DNA of 64,000 nucleotides, from positions 21,805,252 to 21,869,251 of the forward strand of contig CM055095.1 in NCBI GenBank assembly GCA_029204225.1, written 5' to 3'. The translations under genes and the position numbers were made by a program. Shown here one piece after another: positions 44,155 to 54,774 of this stretch. The stretch is from Diphasiastrum complanatum (lineage: Eukaryota; Streptophyta; Lycopodiopsida; Lycopodiales; Lycopodiaceae). Below the pieces are notes generated by a model. That model was not told where the DNA came from. It was given only the letters and a program-made list of their open reading frames with translations, and did not search any database. The stretch's first letter is position 1; each line of letters begins with the position of its first letter.

Positions 44155-44410
44155 ACTCAGTTGACTTTCAAGGCAGGTACTCGGCTCGATTGAGATGACA
44201 AGTCCAAATGGCTCGGTTGAGAGTTGATGTCAGGACTCGGTTGAGATTTGATGTTAGGACTCGGTCGAGATTTGAGAGTAAGAGTTGTAAGCTAGGTGCT
44301 CGGCTCAGTCCAGTGATGAAGCGTGAGGACTCGGCTAGGGATGTAAGCTCAAGACTCATGCAAAAACAGAGTCATGGACTCGATCGAAATGAGAGTGACG
44401 GACTCAGTTG
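44155..44410. repeat. Minisatellite, about 24-bp GACTCGGTTGAGATTTGATG unit
   Basis: Three clear units at 44,210-44,280, flanked by degenerate ones marked by GACTCGG, GACTCATG, GACTCGAT and GACTCAGT. Confidence 0.8.
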
Positions 44411-44890
44411 CGCTGGGAGCGTGAACTTTCAAGAATGGTTTGGTGCACACAGATAATGCATGTTCGATTGGTTTGTGTCTGTGTGCAGGTGGCAACGGTG
44501 CCAAATGCTCACTGATTTCTCATTAGTGAGGAGCATTTCTTTGTGTAGGTTCAATAATGCTTGGTAGCTTAATCATTTGGCGTTATTTACTTTGTTTCTT
44601 AATGTCTGTTACCAGACTCTTGTGGATCGTTCTTGTCACTTAAAGTCTTGGTTACCTTCCATCAAAAGGTGGCTCACTCTACTTTATTTAAGAGGGGTCT
44701 ACAACATTTATTACAATTGCCTAGAAGTACTAGCTCCTACATGGTCATTCCATCTCTTGGGATTCACCATGAAGCTCACAAGATTTCGAACTGTCATTCT
44801 AGCTAGCATTTCTCGGCTCTCATTCTCATCCTTCTCTTCTTCCTCAGAGACCTCCTCGGTCTAAGGTGAGAGGTGCTCTTGGAATAGCTT
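44411..44890. other. No gene recognised; short hairpin near 44498-44533
   Basis: CTCACT and AGTGAG, with AAATG/CATTT outside them, form a bulged stem around 44,498-44,533. No coding family features are visible. Confidence 0.35.
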
Positions 44891-44902
44891 TAGCCCAACA
44901 TC

Positions 44903-45703
44903 TTGGGGATTCTTCAGAATCAGCCAACAACAAAAGACACTAAGAGGATGCTATCCCGAGAATTTGAGATGACAGACCTAGGAGAAGCGCATTATTGTCT
45001 CGGGATTCATATCCATAGAGACAGAAGTAGAAGGCTTCTATACATCACCCAGCATAGGTACTTCTATAATTTGCTGACGAAATTCAATTTCATGAATTGC
45101 AAGTTTGTACATAATCCCATGGATCCAGGCCTAAAATTGTCTAAGGAGCAATGCCCTTAGACCAATGAAGAGAGCTCAAAATGAAGGGATATCCTTATTA
45201 ATCAATCATTGGATCCTTGATATATGCAATGATCTCTACCAGGCTCGATCTTGCATACGCCATCAGCTCCTTGAGCCAATACATGGCCAACCCTTGTATG
45301 ATCTACTGGAAAGCTCTTTTCAGAGTAATTAGATATGTACGAGCTACCATTTACCTTTGTATCTGCTATGGTGATGTCGATTCATCCGATATCCATACAC
45401 TTCATGGACACAGATACAAATTGGGCAGGCGATCACACCAGAAGATCGACTTCTCAAAATATATTGCAGCCTCTCAACCTACTAAAGAGACAATTTGGTT
45501 GAGAAATTTATTGTCTGATATTGTCCTTAGACAATCTTCTCTAATGATTATTCAGTGCAACAATCAGAGTGCTATTGCATTATTGATCAATCCTAGATTT
45601 CACTCTAGGAACAAGCACATCTACAAAGGGTTAAATCAGGAAGCACACGAGAATTTTTGTGCTATCTTGAATCTCAAAATCAAGGCATTCAAGGATTCAG
45701 ATT
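44903..45703 (+). pseudogene. Copia reverse transcriptase end and RNase H, broken
   Basis: 44,903-45,160 matches the post-YVDD part of Copia RT (MLSREFEMTDLGEAHYCLGI, then RRLLYITQHRYFYNLLTKF, PMDPGLKLS). The next frame (45,217-45,700) continues with MIYAMISTRLDLAYAISSLSQYM, then RNase H pieces KYIAASQPTKETIWLRNLL, CNNQSAIALL and a decayed RNKH motif. The DSDWAGD region appears deleted. It ends at a 23-G run at the place where the polypurine tract should be. Confidence 0.75.
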
Positions 45704-45726
45704 GGGGGGGGGGGGGGGGGGGGGGG
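45704..45726 (+). repeat. Poly-G run of 23
   Basis: An uninterrupted G homopolymer followed by AGG, at the expected position of the Copia polypurine tract. It may be an expanded tract and can form a G-quadruplex. Confidence 0.9.
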
Positions 45727-46300
45727 AGGTTGGATTTCTATCCTCTCCATCCCTTATCTCATTACTAATCTAGATCCATTCATTAGTTGTTGTAAATACT
45801 TGTAGTCACATACTCTGCAAAAATACACTTGTTTTCTGACAGTCTACAGATATACAAAGGAATCGATGACAGTGTCCTGACGACCCAGTCGACACCGACT
45901 ATTCACCCCTTTCGACAATTCGGCCTACCTCCACTATTCGTCGGACACATCAACTACTCATTGGACACCGACTATTTGGTGGACATCCGACATTGACAAT
46001 TCGACTTTACCAATTAGGCGTATATCACTATCAACTCCAATAGTTGACTCAAACAATCGGTGGCTCAATAGTACCTTCATCACAACCGAACAAAATCTCT
46101 AACAGAATCAGATACTGTCCGAAGACGCCTGCCAACAACACATAGTGCCTTAATTCTAATTGTAAAGTACAAATTAAGCATTCTTTTAATTAGTTAGCCA
46201 TGTGTATATATATATATCCAACAACTTATCAGTTGCTAGGTTAAGCTCAATAGACATTGTAGTTTGATATGTGGTTTTGGCACAAATAATAGCACTTTGA
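45727..46300. other. Possible LTR remainder, no gene
   Basis: Follows the polypurine position. It is rich in TCGACA/CCGACTATT motifs (about 45,880-46,010) with no coding sequence. It could be the U3 of a decayed 3' LTR, but no second copy exists in the window. Confidence 0.3.
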
Positions 46301-46310
46301 CAGATGTTTC

Positions 46311-46584
46311 TAGTCGCTGGGACAGCACGCTACTAATGATTCATAAACACACGAAATATGTGTACACTTGTGGGTGTGATTGATTGCAACCATCTGTCTC
46401 TCGTAATACTTGTTGGACAGCGATGCAATGCCTATCTCAGTTTGCATTTGAATGGTTGTTTATAGCACAAACTTGTGGTTTTGTTCTTGCCTACCATCGA
46501 TGTTGGACAATGATGGACTTGCTTCAAACTAGTTTTCATTTTTTGGTTGGCTTAGTGGTAAACTATCGCTGATGGACATCGACC
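46311..46584. repeat. Second cluster of the GGACAGCGATG palindrome motif
   Basis: Copies occur at 46,313-46,325 (GTCGCTGGGACAG), 46,411-46,425 (TGTTGGACAGCGATG), 46,501-46,519 (TTGGACAATGATGGACTT) and 46,564-46,584 (TATCGCTGATGGACATCGA), about 65-95 bp apart. They appear in both orientations and share the core of the 10.5-11.0 kb array. Confidence 0.6.
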
Positions 46585-46599
46585 AACTTACGGTTTGTC

Positions 46600-48065
46600 T
46601 TGACTACACTCATGCCAATTTCCATGACCATTCATAGAATGAATGAGGACTTCCATAGTGGATAAAATGTATGTGCTTTTACAGCTGTTGATGAGACTCA
46701 TGCTTGAGTATTCATTTTGATTCAAAATGCATCCACTGATCCAGGTATGTATATGGCAAACACTTCTATGACTAAAGAAATAGTAGAATATATGCAAGGC
46801 CACCTTCTAAAACTAGCATAAAGAGCAATTTAGATCCAAAACTACTTGTTTCTGTATGATGCAATTTATGACTCTATCCTAAGACTTGTGCAAACTTATG
46901 GCAATAAATAGACCCGAAGCTGTCAATAACCATTTCCCAAAGGAGACGTCTTTGAAACAACCATGATTTTTTCATAGGATTCTTTCACAACAACTATTCA
47001 GGTTAGTGCTTTAAACATAATTCGGTTGTTGTATCACAAACATTAATGTGGTTGTAGCTACAAACATGGACTTGGTAACGTAATGAATAGGATGTTATTA
47101 AGTAAGGCACTGGACCTACCTTGCCTACATTCAAAAATAGCAAAACACTGAACTAATTCCGGTTTTTTGCTCACACCTCATAGAATAAGATAATACATGT
47201 GATTGTTTTTCACCTACGTCCCATTGAAATATAATAATAGGTAATAGCCAATGTAACATGTGTTGATAACCTAATCGCTCTTAAATGGATTTGTGCAAGA
47301 GACCATCACATTCGTAGGGATTGGAACGACATGGATTTGCCCTAGTTCTATTGTGAATGTAGGATAAAACGCTTGGCCAAGTATAAACGCACACAGGTGT
47401 GGTTTTGATTCTAAATTAAAACACGATTAGAATTTAAAACGTATAAAACAAAGAGATAGTTGTCGTGCTCTTGGGAAGCATAAATATGCTCAAGGGTTAC
47501 GAAAACGGTAGATCACCTGCGCTCTATACGATAGGTACAAGTATCGGTATGGCATGGATTTGCCCCTATACTTGCGTACTAATCCATGCTATCCCTTGTT
47601 TATGAGATGCAATCTCTTTAGCACAGCTAGTTTTCAGTACATAATGAATAAACTCACACAAAGATATGGACCAATACCAAGAGACTGATTAGAATGGCGG
47701 AATGCCTTGATACGGTGAGGATAAGGTTTGGCCTATCGCTATAAGTCACATTACGTAGGAAAGACTGGACTATATAATTTCATTAATACTGCAAATTGTC
47801 AAGTTGGTAAACTTATTTTGTACATGGATAACAATTGACATATAACAACTAACATTCAGCGTTGACACCTATCTTTCTCATTGTCCTAACTTGCTCGGTT
47901 TTGTGTGGTTGGATGGTGGCAGGTACCAACTGGATGTCTTGAAATAAGTTTTGCTTTATGGTGTGAGTATTGTATACTTTTTTAGCTATGTTTTTCCTTG
48001 TTGGTTTATGAATAAAGGGTTTTAAAAGGTTTGGTCTTGACTTGTCAAGAGGAGCTATGTTCTGT

Positions 48066-48067
<2 letters not shown>
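46600..48067. other. No gene; dispersed repeat copy at 47818-47962
   Basis: AT-rich DNA. GGCATGGATTTGCCC at about 47,552 and ACATGGATTTGCCC at 47,329 belong to the dispersed family also seen near 11.6 and 17.5 kb. The block 47,818-47,962 matches 17,895-18,025. Confidence 0.5.

Positions 48068-48147
<80 letters not shown>
48068..48147. repeat. (CT)n microsatellite
   Basis: An uninterrupted CT tract of about 80 bp. Confidence 0.95.
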
Positions 48148-48152
<5 letters not shown>

Positions 48153-49610
48153 AATTGCACTTTAGAGCGAAGATCATTGCAATTTATCTGAAAAATAAAT
48201 GCTTGCATTAAAATTTTGGCTTCAATAGTATCTCAAAAAAATCAAATCACTATACAAGACATTTATGAAAAATGTCTCAGGTTGACTCTAATATGAAAGA
48301 AAGTCAAGCAAAAATATCTTTCTAGATTCATAGCCAACCAACCTCATGCCAGGCTACTTTTACATTCACCTTTCTAGTTTTGAGCTCAAAGTAGGCCATC
48401 CTACCACTAGTTTAGGCGCAACTCCTATTCATTTTATTATTTATGATCTTTTCAATGTTTTAGTTATTCCTCCATCTAATTGGAACTACATGTTCACATA
48501 TGAGCAAAAGGGCCTAAATTAATCACAATGTGATGAAGGTTGCACGAGGAATCAGATTGAATCCAAGCTAGCACTTAATATCAACTTATAATCTCAATTC
48601 TTACTTATACTGGCAAGGGTTGTGCCCCGTTGGTGGGGTCGCACCACCATCCCCCACGGCCATATGCCCCCACCTAGGCCCCGAGAGAGGCCCAACGGCC
48701 CTAAGTGGATGCACGCTTCCCATGAATTGCACCTTGGCGCCAACTCTCTCTTTTCTACACATTTTGTATACTTGTGCATAATATAATACTATTGAGGTTG
48801 GTTTTGTTGTGAAAAGAAAAGAGATAAACCTTCTTCCAAGATTCAAGAAACAAGCTCACACTCATATACTACAACCAAAACTACCCTTCTTCTTTGACAA
48901 AAGTACATCACAATATCAAGATTGCATGCCCTTACAATAGCTATTTTCGGCATTTGGCAAAGCCCGCCATCTTCCCCAAGAAAGCCATCTTGAATAAGCA
49001 CAGAGTCATAAAATATAGTAGACTTCCACTCAGCTCTTAAAAATCTCCAAACAAATCCAATTTTCAGCTATATGGTCATCTTTGTACTGTCAACCATATC
49101 TTTTGGATGTCTACGTTTAGACTGGATCTATGCTAGTGAAACCTTTAGTCTGGCAAATCCAGTCTTAAAGCCCAAAACTTTCTATAATAATTGTTATGTC
49201 ATGTCCTTTGCATGTGGCTGAGTGGAATCTAACTCCAAATCTCAAAGCAAGTACAAATGATGTTAACCAGCAGGCCACTTATGGAGGACCAAAGCCCAGA
49301 AATTAGAAAACAGATACTGAAGAATAGAGTTGAAATATCAACTGAAATGCTAACAAATTTGCAATGACATAAAAGAAAAGCATTCAACTTACTGGTAAGT
49401 TCAACAAAGCACGAGAGTAGGAAAAAATATACAGTTTCTATTGAGGCAGAGTATTAATAATGTTCAAAAAATTTCTTGAGCATAGGACTATTGACTGCCA
49501 TTAGTTGATTTCACAGTTCTGAGCCATTTCTTCTGCTTCTTTATAGTGATAGATATGGATAGTACAGCTTTTTGTAGCATTTCAAGAACTCAATAAATAA
49601 TATGTTACAA
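48148..49610. other. No gene; GC-rich patch at 48610-48740
   Basis: A GC-rich island (GCCCCGTTGGTGGGGTCGC through TTGGCGCCA) stands out from AT-rich surroundings. It may be an old LTR end with a TGGCGCC-type primer site at 48,734-48,740, but no LTR pair is visible. Confidence 0.35.
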
Positions 49611-49840
49611 TGCATTCTTTGACATCAGGCTTGTCAATTGTGCAATATGCGAGCCTAGGACGGCGGCCGCAGGCTTTTTGCACTGCAATAGCATTCATGG
49701 CTGCTTCACTGCAGTCTACACATCGCTCAAGCATCTGGAAATATTAATTTGGTGCACTGCTCATAGGCAGTTAGAAAGATGATTGTCCAGTTCACCTGAG
49801 GCAACTGATCGTGGGATAAAGCATCAAGAAGTGATTGATG
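49611..49840 (-). other. Probable 3' UTR and flank of the thioredoxin gene
   Basis: It lies directly after the stop codon of the minus-strand thioredoxin. A GT-AG pair (49,795 and 49,735) would join open sequence in phase after the stop, but the stop position fits the family's usual C-terminus, so I treat this as untranslated. Confidence 0.45.
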
Positions 49841-52800
49841 TTAAGCAGCTTGAAGCATTTCTCGAACTTCATCAAGCACTAACCATGCCTTGTGCCCCCC
49901 AATTACTTCCCCCTTTTTCTGCCCGTCCTTCCAAAGCTGTTTGTTCCATCGTCAATGCAAGCCGAAAGATGCAGAGCACCATGAAATTCATCACACATCA
50001 GCCAGGTGCTTTCTAACATTTGAGTTTGCAAAGTATTTAATCATAAACGTTATCAATAAAAGAGAGCAATGAGGAAGGTTAACGAATGACCAAATACGCA
50101 AAAAATGAATGCATTCCTACATGGAGAAGATAATCTACTAAGAATCATCGGTGAAGATAAATAGATTTGACTATTCACCCACTAACCTGTATGGTTGGCA
50201 TTTTCTGCAAAGTATCAAAAACGAAAAGGCTTATGAGAGGCTGATAATCAAAAGGATAGATGTTAAAGTTATAGACAAGAGAGTTGAACAATAAAACAAA
50301 AAGAAATTTTTGCTTTATTCCTGTAGCACTCTGCATGTTATTCTGAGAGGCAACAATCATTGACAGGCGACTAGAAATTCGCAAACCCCTTTGGAGAAAC
50401 ATCTCATTGTAAGACTACCATACTTGAGAGAAGATCCATAAAAGGGTAACATGTTATGAGATTGGATTTTATCCATATTAACAGATTCGATTTCAGACGT
50501 TACTATTAGCTGATTCTTAGGCCTAAGTATGCACCCAAACCAAAAAAAACAAGGACCACATATAATCAACAGCATGATAGCCAGGTCTCATCAGAAACCG
50601 TAGTCGCAGATTACTTGTATGATTCATGTAAAAGAAGAAACGACTAGGTAAAGCTACTTTTATCTGTGTACCCATCATACAGTCACAAAAAGAAGCGATT
50701 GCCTAAGTTGTATATCTTGATACATGAAAGAAGGAAGCTTCTTATGTGATTCAGTTTCCCCTATAAGAAGCACTGTGTTAGTCTACCAAAGTATATTGTA
50801 ACACTATATCCGAGAGTTGGGCATTGAGACTGTGAGCTTAAGCCGAGATGTCCTCCTACAGTAGCCTGGAAAGTAGATAGAGATTCCCCTAAGAGGATCT
50901 TTCCATGTCTACCCCCTGTGCATCAGCTAACCTCATGCTTTCACCTGAGAGAATGGGTTCACCCAAGAATGGGTTCACCTGAGAGAATGGGTTCACCCGA
51001 GAATGGGTTCACCTGAGAGAATGGGTTCACCCAAGAATGGGTTCACCTGAGAGAATGGGTTCACCCGAGAATGGGTTCACCTGAGAGAATGGGTTCACCC
51101 GTTCTCTCCAAGAGCTGACCTGGCGTTTTTTGCAAACCCTCTCATCCATTCACCAACCCATGCTGTTGGTAGACGTCAGCATGCCCGGGTGAGGGGGTCA
51201 CCATGGAAAGGTGCTCTAACATGGAAAGGTGCTCTAACATGCGGAACTCGTCATTTATAGCAAATTTCTTGATGGTGCATTTATTTTGTGCTTTAGGCTG
51301 GACAGGTTGGTTTGGTGCTTACCTTCGTACATATAGATATGGCCTCGTAATTCCTCTCAATTGTGCTTCTGGATGGCTTTATGTGACACTACTGTTTGAG
51401 AGGGCTTGTTCTTGTGAGTTGAGATTATCTTCCCATCCCATTTTTGCCTTGCTACGCTTGATCTCCCGTAGCACCTTTCGCAACTTGTTGCATGCTGCTA
51501 CTTTGGCTTCCTATATCATTCCAAAGCTTGCTCTGCATACCTCATGCATTGAGGTTGCTGACTTTTTCAGATACTTCCTTACTAGATCAGAGCTTTCATG
51601 AACCACGTTCATTTTTATATACTACCTATCGCGCATGAAAAGCTTGGTGTCAATTAATTTGCTTCATTGGGGGATGTTCCTTTCCTTTTGTGGCATCCAT
51701 ACTACTCATTGACTTAGGTTGCCCACAATTACATACATCCATCCAGCTTTTACGGATACCTATCTTCCTTTAGCATTCTTGGGATATCCACGTAACTTGA
51801 CAATGCTTCATGTTTCTCTTTATGTAAAAGCTTTATGGTTCAACATGGATTTCTTTTCAGCAATTGGATGTTGTTTTACACATGCCCTGTTTTTTCAGTG
51901 GGGGAGTGTTATGGACGTCCGGTCCATCTAGCACTATTATTGGTGCTTGCAATATATTCATGCCTCACAGGTTTATTCATTATGTTGGCCATAAGCCTTT
52001 TTATTCATATATAGGCCCAAGGACCTTTTTCTATTCATGTTGGCCAAAGGCCCAAGTTTCATTAGTTGATTATTTGGAGTGGGAGTCCTGCAGTTCCCCT
52101 CCAAAAGTTCTGCCTCCCTTTATTATTTGAATCCTGCTTTAAGGGTTCCTCAACGGACTAGTAATAGGCATTAGGAACACTCATTTCTTTGCTTACTGAA
52201 CTGGTACTGCTCAGCGAAGATTCAAGTTTTTCCTCCGGAACGCAATCTGGAACGTGATCCGGAACACAATCTGGGAAATCCCATTAGGGTTTCCCGGAAT
52301 GCAAATTTTTTTGTTTTTTTTTTTGGCGGGGTGCCGATATGGGTATCAGATTGAAGTTGTTTTCAAGAGCAATTCACTTACCTAGTCTGCTCGGAGTTCC
52401 AAGAGGAGTGCGGTCCAATTTTAAGCCATTAAGTGATTCTTTACAGAACATCTCTATTTCTGTAGTATGCGAAATGAAATCACATGGAAAGCAAACCGAC
52501 AACAATTATGAAGCATAAGCACCCATCTCACATGCTCAACAAAATACAAGTACATTATACAGTGCCAACAGTATCTCTATCTACAATTAACCGGATCAAT
52601 ATGGCTCCAGGCATGTCCTGATTTGGTCATCAATAAACTTAAGAAAGCATCAAGCAGGTACGATCTTCACGTTTCACTCAGGAGTCAAGATGGTGCCAAC
52701 AATAGACAAGTGCACTCAACACACATAATTTGTTTTCATAAATGCAAAGCAACAAATTTGTCACATAGCTTGATGATACTTCTCGCAATAACCTGAGCTT

Positions 52801-53180
52801 CCTGATGTTTGGGAACTGAAGAAAAATAGAGCAAACTTGAGTTTAGAAACCTTACCGTTACTTCAGCACGATTGACAAGAGTTCGTGGCACAGCATTGAC
52901 GTCAACATAGTAGAATTTGATACTGTCATGATCTCAATTTCAGCTGAGCCATCTTAGGATTCAGAAATTTACAAACAACAACAACCACATTTGCAATGTC
53001 AAAAATTAGGAAAAGTTAGCTAATTATTAATCTCTCTGAACAAAGAAGAAATTTTGGAACAACAACTCACTCTGGGTGGTAATCAGCTGCAAGTTTTTCC
53101 AGTTTCGGCTTCAAGTATATACATTTTCTGCACCAAGCTGCCATCCTATCCACAAGTTTGACCTTCCATAAGATACTCCA
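49841..53180 (-). CDS. Thioredoxin-like WCRKC protein, 3' exons (partial gene)
   Basis: Four exons fit in phase with GT-AG borders: 53,180-53,071 (WCRKC active site, then [16 protein letters not shown]), 52,922-52,856 ([21 protein letters not shown]), 50,204-50,187 (an 18-nt exon, KMPTIQ, with the cis-proline) and 49,936-49,841 ([20 protein letters not shown], then DEVREML and TAA). Introns are 148, 2651 and 250 nt. This order and the W-C-R-K-C site identify the plant thioredoxin-like 3 (WCRKC) family, chloroplast-targeted redox proteins. The Trp usually found in VDWMA is Arg here (VDRMA). The acceptor of the first listed exon is uncertain (53,162-53,180). Upstream exons with the transit peptide were not found; they may lie beyond the Copia at 56.4 kb or outside the window. 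Confidence 0.85.
50943..51100. repeat. 34-bp minisatellite with 68-bp higher-order period
   Basis: Alternating 18-bp (ACCTGAGAGAATGGGTTC) and 16-bp (ACCCAAGAATGGGTTC or ACCCGAGAATGGGTTC) blocks make four and a half 34-bp units. The A/G variant alternates strictly, giving a 68-bp super-unit repeated twice. It lies within the large thioredoxin intron, and GTTCTCTCC just after it is a near inverse of the unit. Confidence 0.9.
51203..51238. repeat. 18-bp tandem duplication
   Basis: ATGGAAAGGTGCTCTAAC is present twice in exact tandem. Confidence 0.9.
51898..52345 (+). mobile_element. Polypurine tract plus LTR of a truncated retrotransposon
   Basis: GTGGGGGAG (51,898-51,906) precedes TGTTATGGACGTCCGG at 51,907, a typical polypurine-LTR junction. 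Toward the end, GGAACGCAATCT-type units repeat three times (about 52,236-52,276). A primer-site-like GGGTATCAGA lies at about 52,339, with one base inserted relative to the usual form. It sits in the thioredoxin intron; the internal region to its left (about 51,240-51,897) has no pol motifs that I recognise. Confidence 0.5.
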
Positions 53181-54385
53181 CTAATTGACCATCCAAAAAC
53201 TGTCTCTAACTAGGTATTTCAATCACTCATACTGTCTTTCAAGCAGAAAAATCTCAGCAACCTAGGCATTGAAAAATACACACCTAATAAATTTTATTTA
53301 TGCAGAAGAAAGCCTTCCAGTAATTATGACTATATAAACTTAAAATGTATTTGCTTTCAGCTTGGAATTTCCAAGAAGTTCTAGCTTAGAAGCCAACGAC
53401 TAATTTTGCGAATTTTCAATAACAGTGAAGCAGAATGCCAAGATGATACTGACGTACAAAGCAGATTATTGTCGCCTAGCAATTTCAGGAGTCAATGGAT
53501 CCATCAGCAAATACTATTATACTTGAAGAGGGGCATGCATTGTAGCATGATTTTCACACTCAAAGCAGCAACAAGAAAACTTCAAAGTACAGGCACAGGA
53601 TTGAGCACGAAATCAAATAAGAGGGCATTGAATTATGTAGACAGAGAGATCAGAGTCAAAACACAAAAAAATAGACCCTTCATGACCACATAAAAGACAA
53701 GGTCAAAACTTCACATGAACACAAAATGGAGGAGAATGCAAGTGTACTATCAAAGCATTAAACAGTTATAATCACTGGAACAACAATGATCTCTCTAGTA
53801 ACCTACTCATACCAAGCTCAAGAAGTCTACCTAACCGAGTTAATGGATGCTAATTTGAAGCTAAGAAGGTCAACCAACGAATTAATCTATAATCGATCAA
53901 CCATCGCAATTGCAGCTTAGTAGCCTATTTATATTGACTGATGCCCCAGAGTCTGCAAGTTAGTGCTGGAGGCCAGTAACAATAATATGACTCATAAATG
54001 ACAATAATAAATGGTGAACCCAAGAAGCCAAACTATATGGTCCAGATCGCAATCCAATAGATTCCAAGCTATCCAAAATGACCATGAATGATTTAAAAGT
54101 GACTTAGAAATACTGATAGAGGTACCCATATAGGAAGACCATACTTGTGCCATAAAAGCTAAACTCCCAAATATAAGTCTAAACCTGAGGCAACAATCAC
54201 GGCCGTAAGCGTCAAATCATTATACAAATAGAGCACTCAATGCCGCAGGATTTAAGTAGCCCAAATATATGTCAAAGAATAGGCATGAGTGGAGCTACCA
54301 TACAATATGAGAAGCTATGGCAAAACGAACAGAACAGTGTCATATATAAGTACTAGCATAGGAGCAGATAGCGAGTCATGACTTG
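53181..54385. other. No exon recognised; one copy of a dispersed repeat
   Basis: 53,931-54,080 and 55,534-55,680 share CCCCAGAGTCTGCAAGTTA and the surrounding order, a dispersed repeat of about 150 bp. The thioredoxin exon encoding the transit peptide could not be found here. Confidence 0.4.
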
Positions 54386-54389
54386 TCTG

Positions 54390-54766
54390 GAAAAAGCTGT
54401 GCCCGAATCACATGCACTCATCAGAATGGCCATGTATCTCATCACATGGATCATGTACTTGTAGTCATCTAGAACAACCTGTGACTAATTGGTAATAGTA
54501 TGTACCTCATCTTTAGCAACTCGTGGCTCATCTGCAACAACATGTACCTCACTTGTCTATACCCTAGACTCATCCAAATATGCATAGAAGCCAGCCCCAC
54601 ATTCATGCCAGTTTCCTTTCTCTAGTTTATCTCTCAACTGTGAGTATTTGTCTCATGTATGCATGCCGTTGCCGCTTAGTTGCAGGTATGCGATGCTCAA
54701 CTTCAAGTCTCTATTTCTGTTGCACATGTTCCTCACTAAAACGGGCTGACCTGTGTGCTCAATATT
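54390..54766 (-). pseudogene. Unrecognised degenerate coding fragment with 14-residue repeats
   Basis: After a splice-acceptor-like TTTCTCTTCAG (minus strand, ending 54,767) the sequence encodes charged segments with stops: FSEEHVQQK, RLEVEHRIPATKRQRHAYM, RQILTVER. After a frame change come acidic units DESRV.TSEVHVVA, DEPRVAKDEVHTIT and a third weaker one, spaced 14 residues apart. I do not recognise the family. It could be part of a transposon gene or a broken host exon. Confidence 0.3.
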
Positions 54767-54774
54767 CCTGAAGA

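Noticed and set aside
48734-48745. TGGCGCCAACTC resembling a Gypsy primer site
   Set aside because: No LTR with a CA end directly before it and no gag after it.
49611-49734. Open minus frame (MLERCVDCSEAAMNAI...) that a 61-nt GT-AG intron would join in phase to the thioredoxin
   Set aside because: It lies after the in-frame TAA that fits the normal WCRKC C-terminus, so I treat it as 3' UTR.
51203-51601. 132-codon plus frame, and a long open minus frame over the same bases
   Set aside because: No family features; the start consists of an 18-bp tandem duplication and the region reads as retrotransposon interior in the thioredoxin intron.
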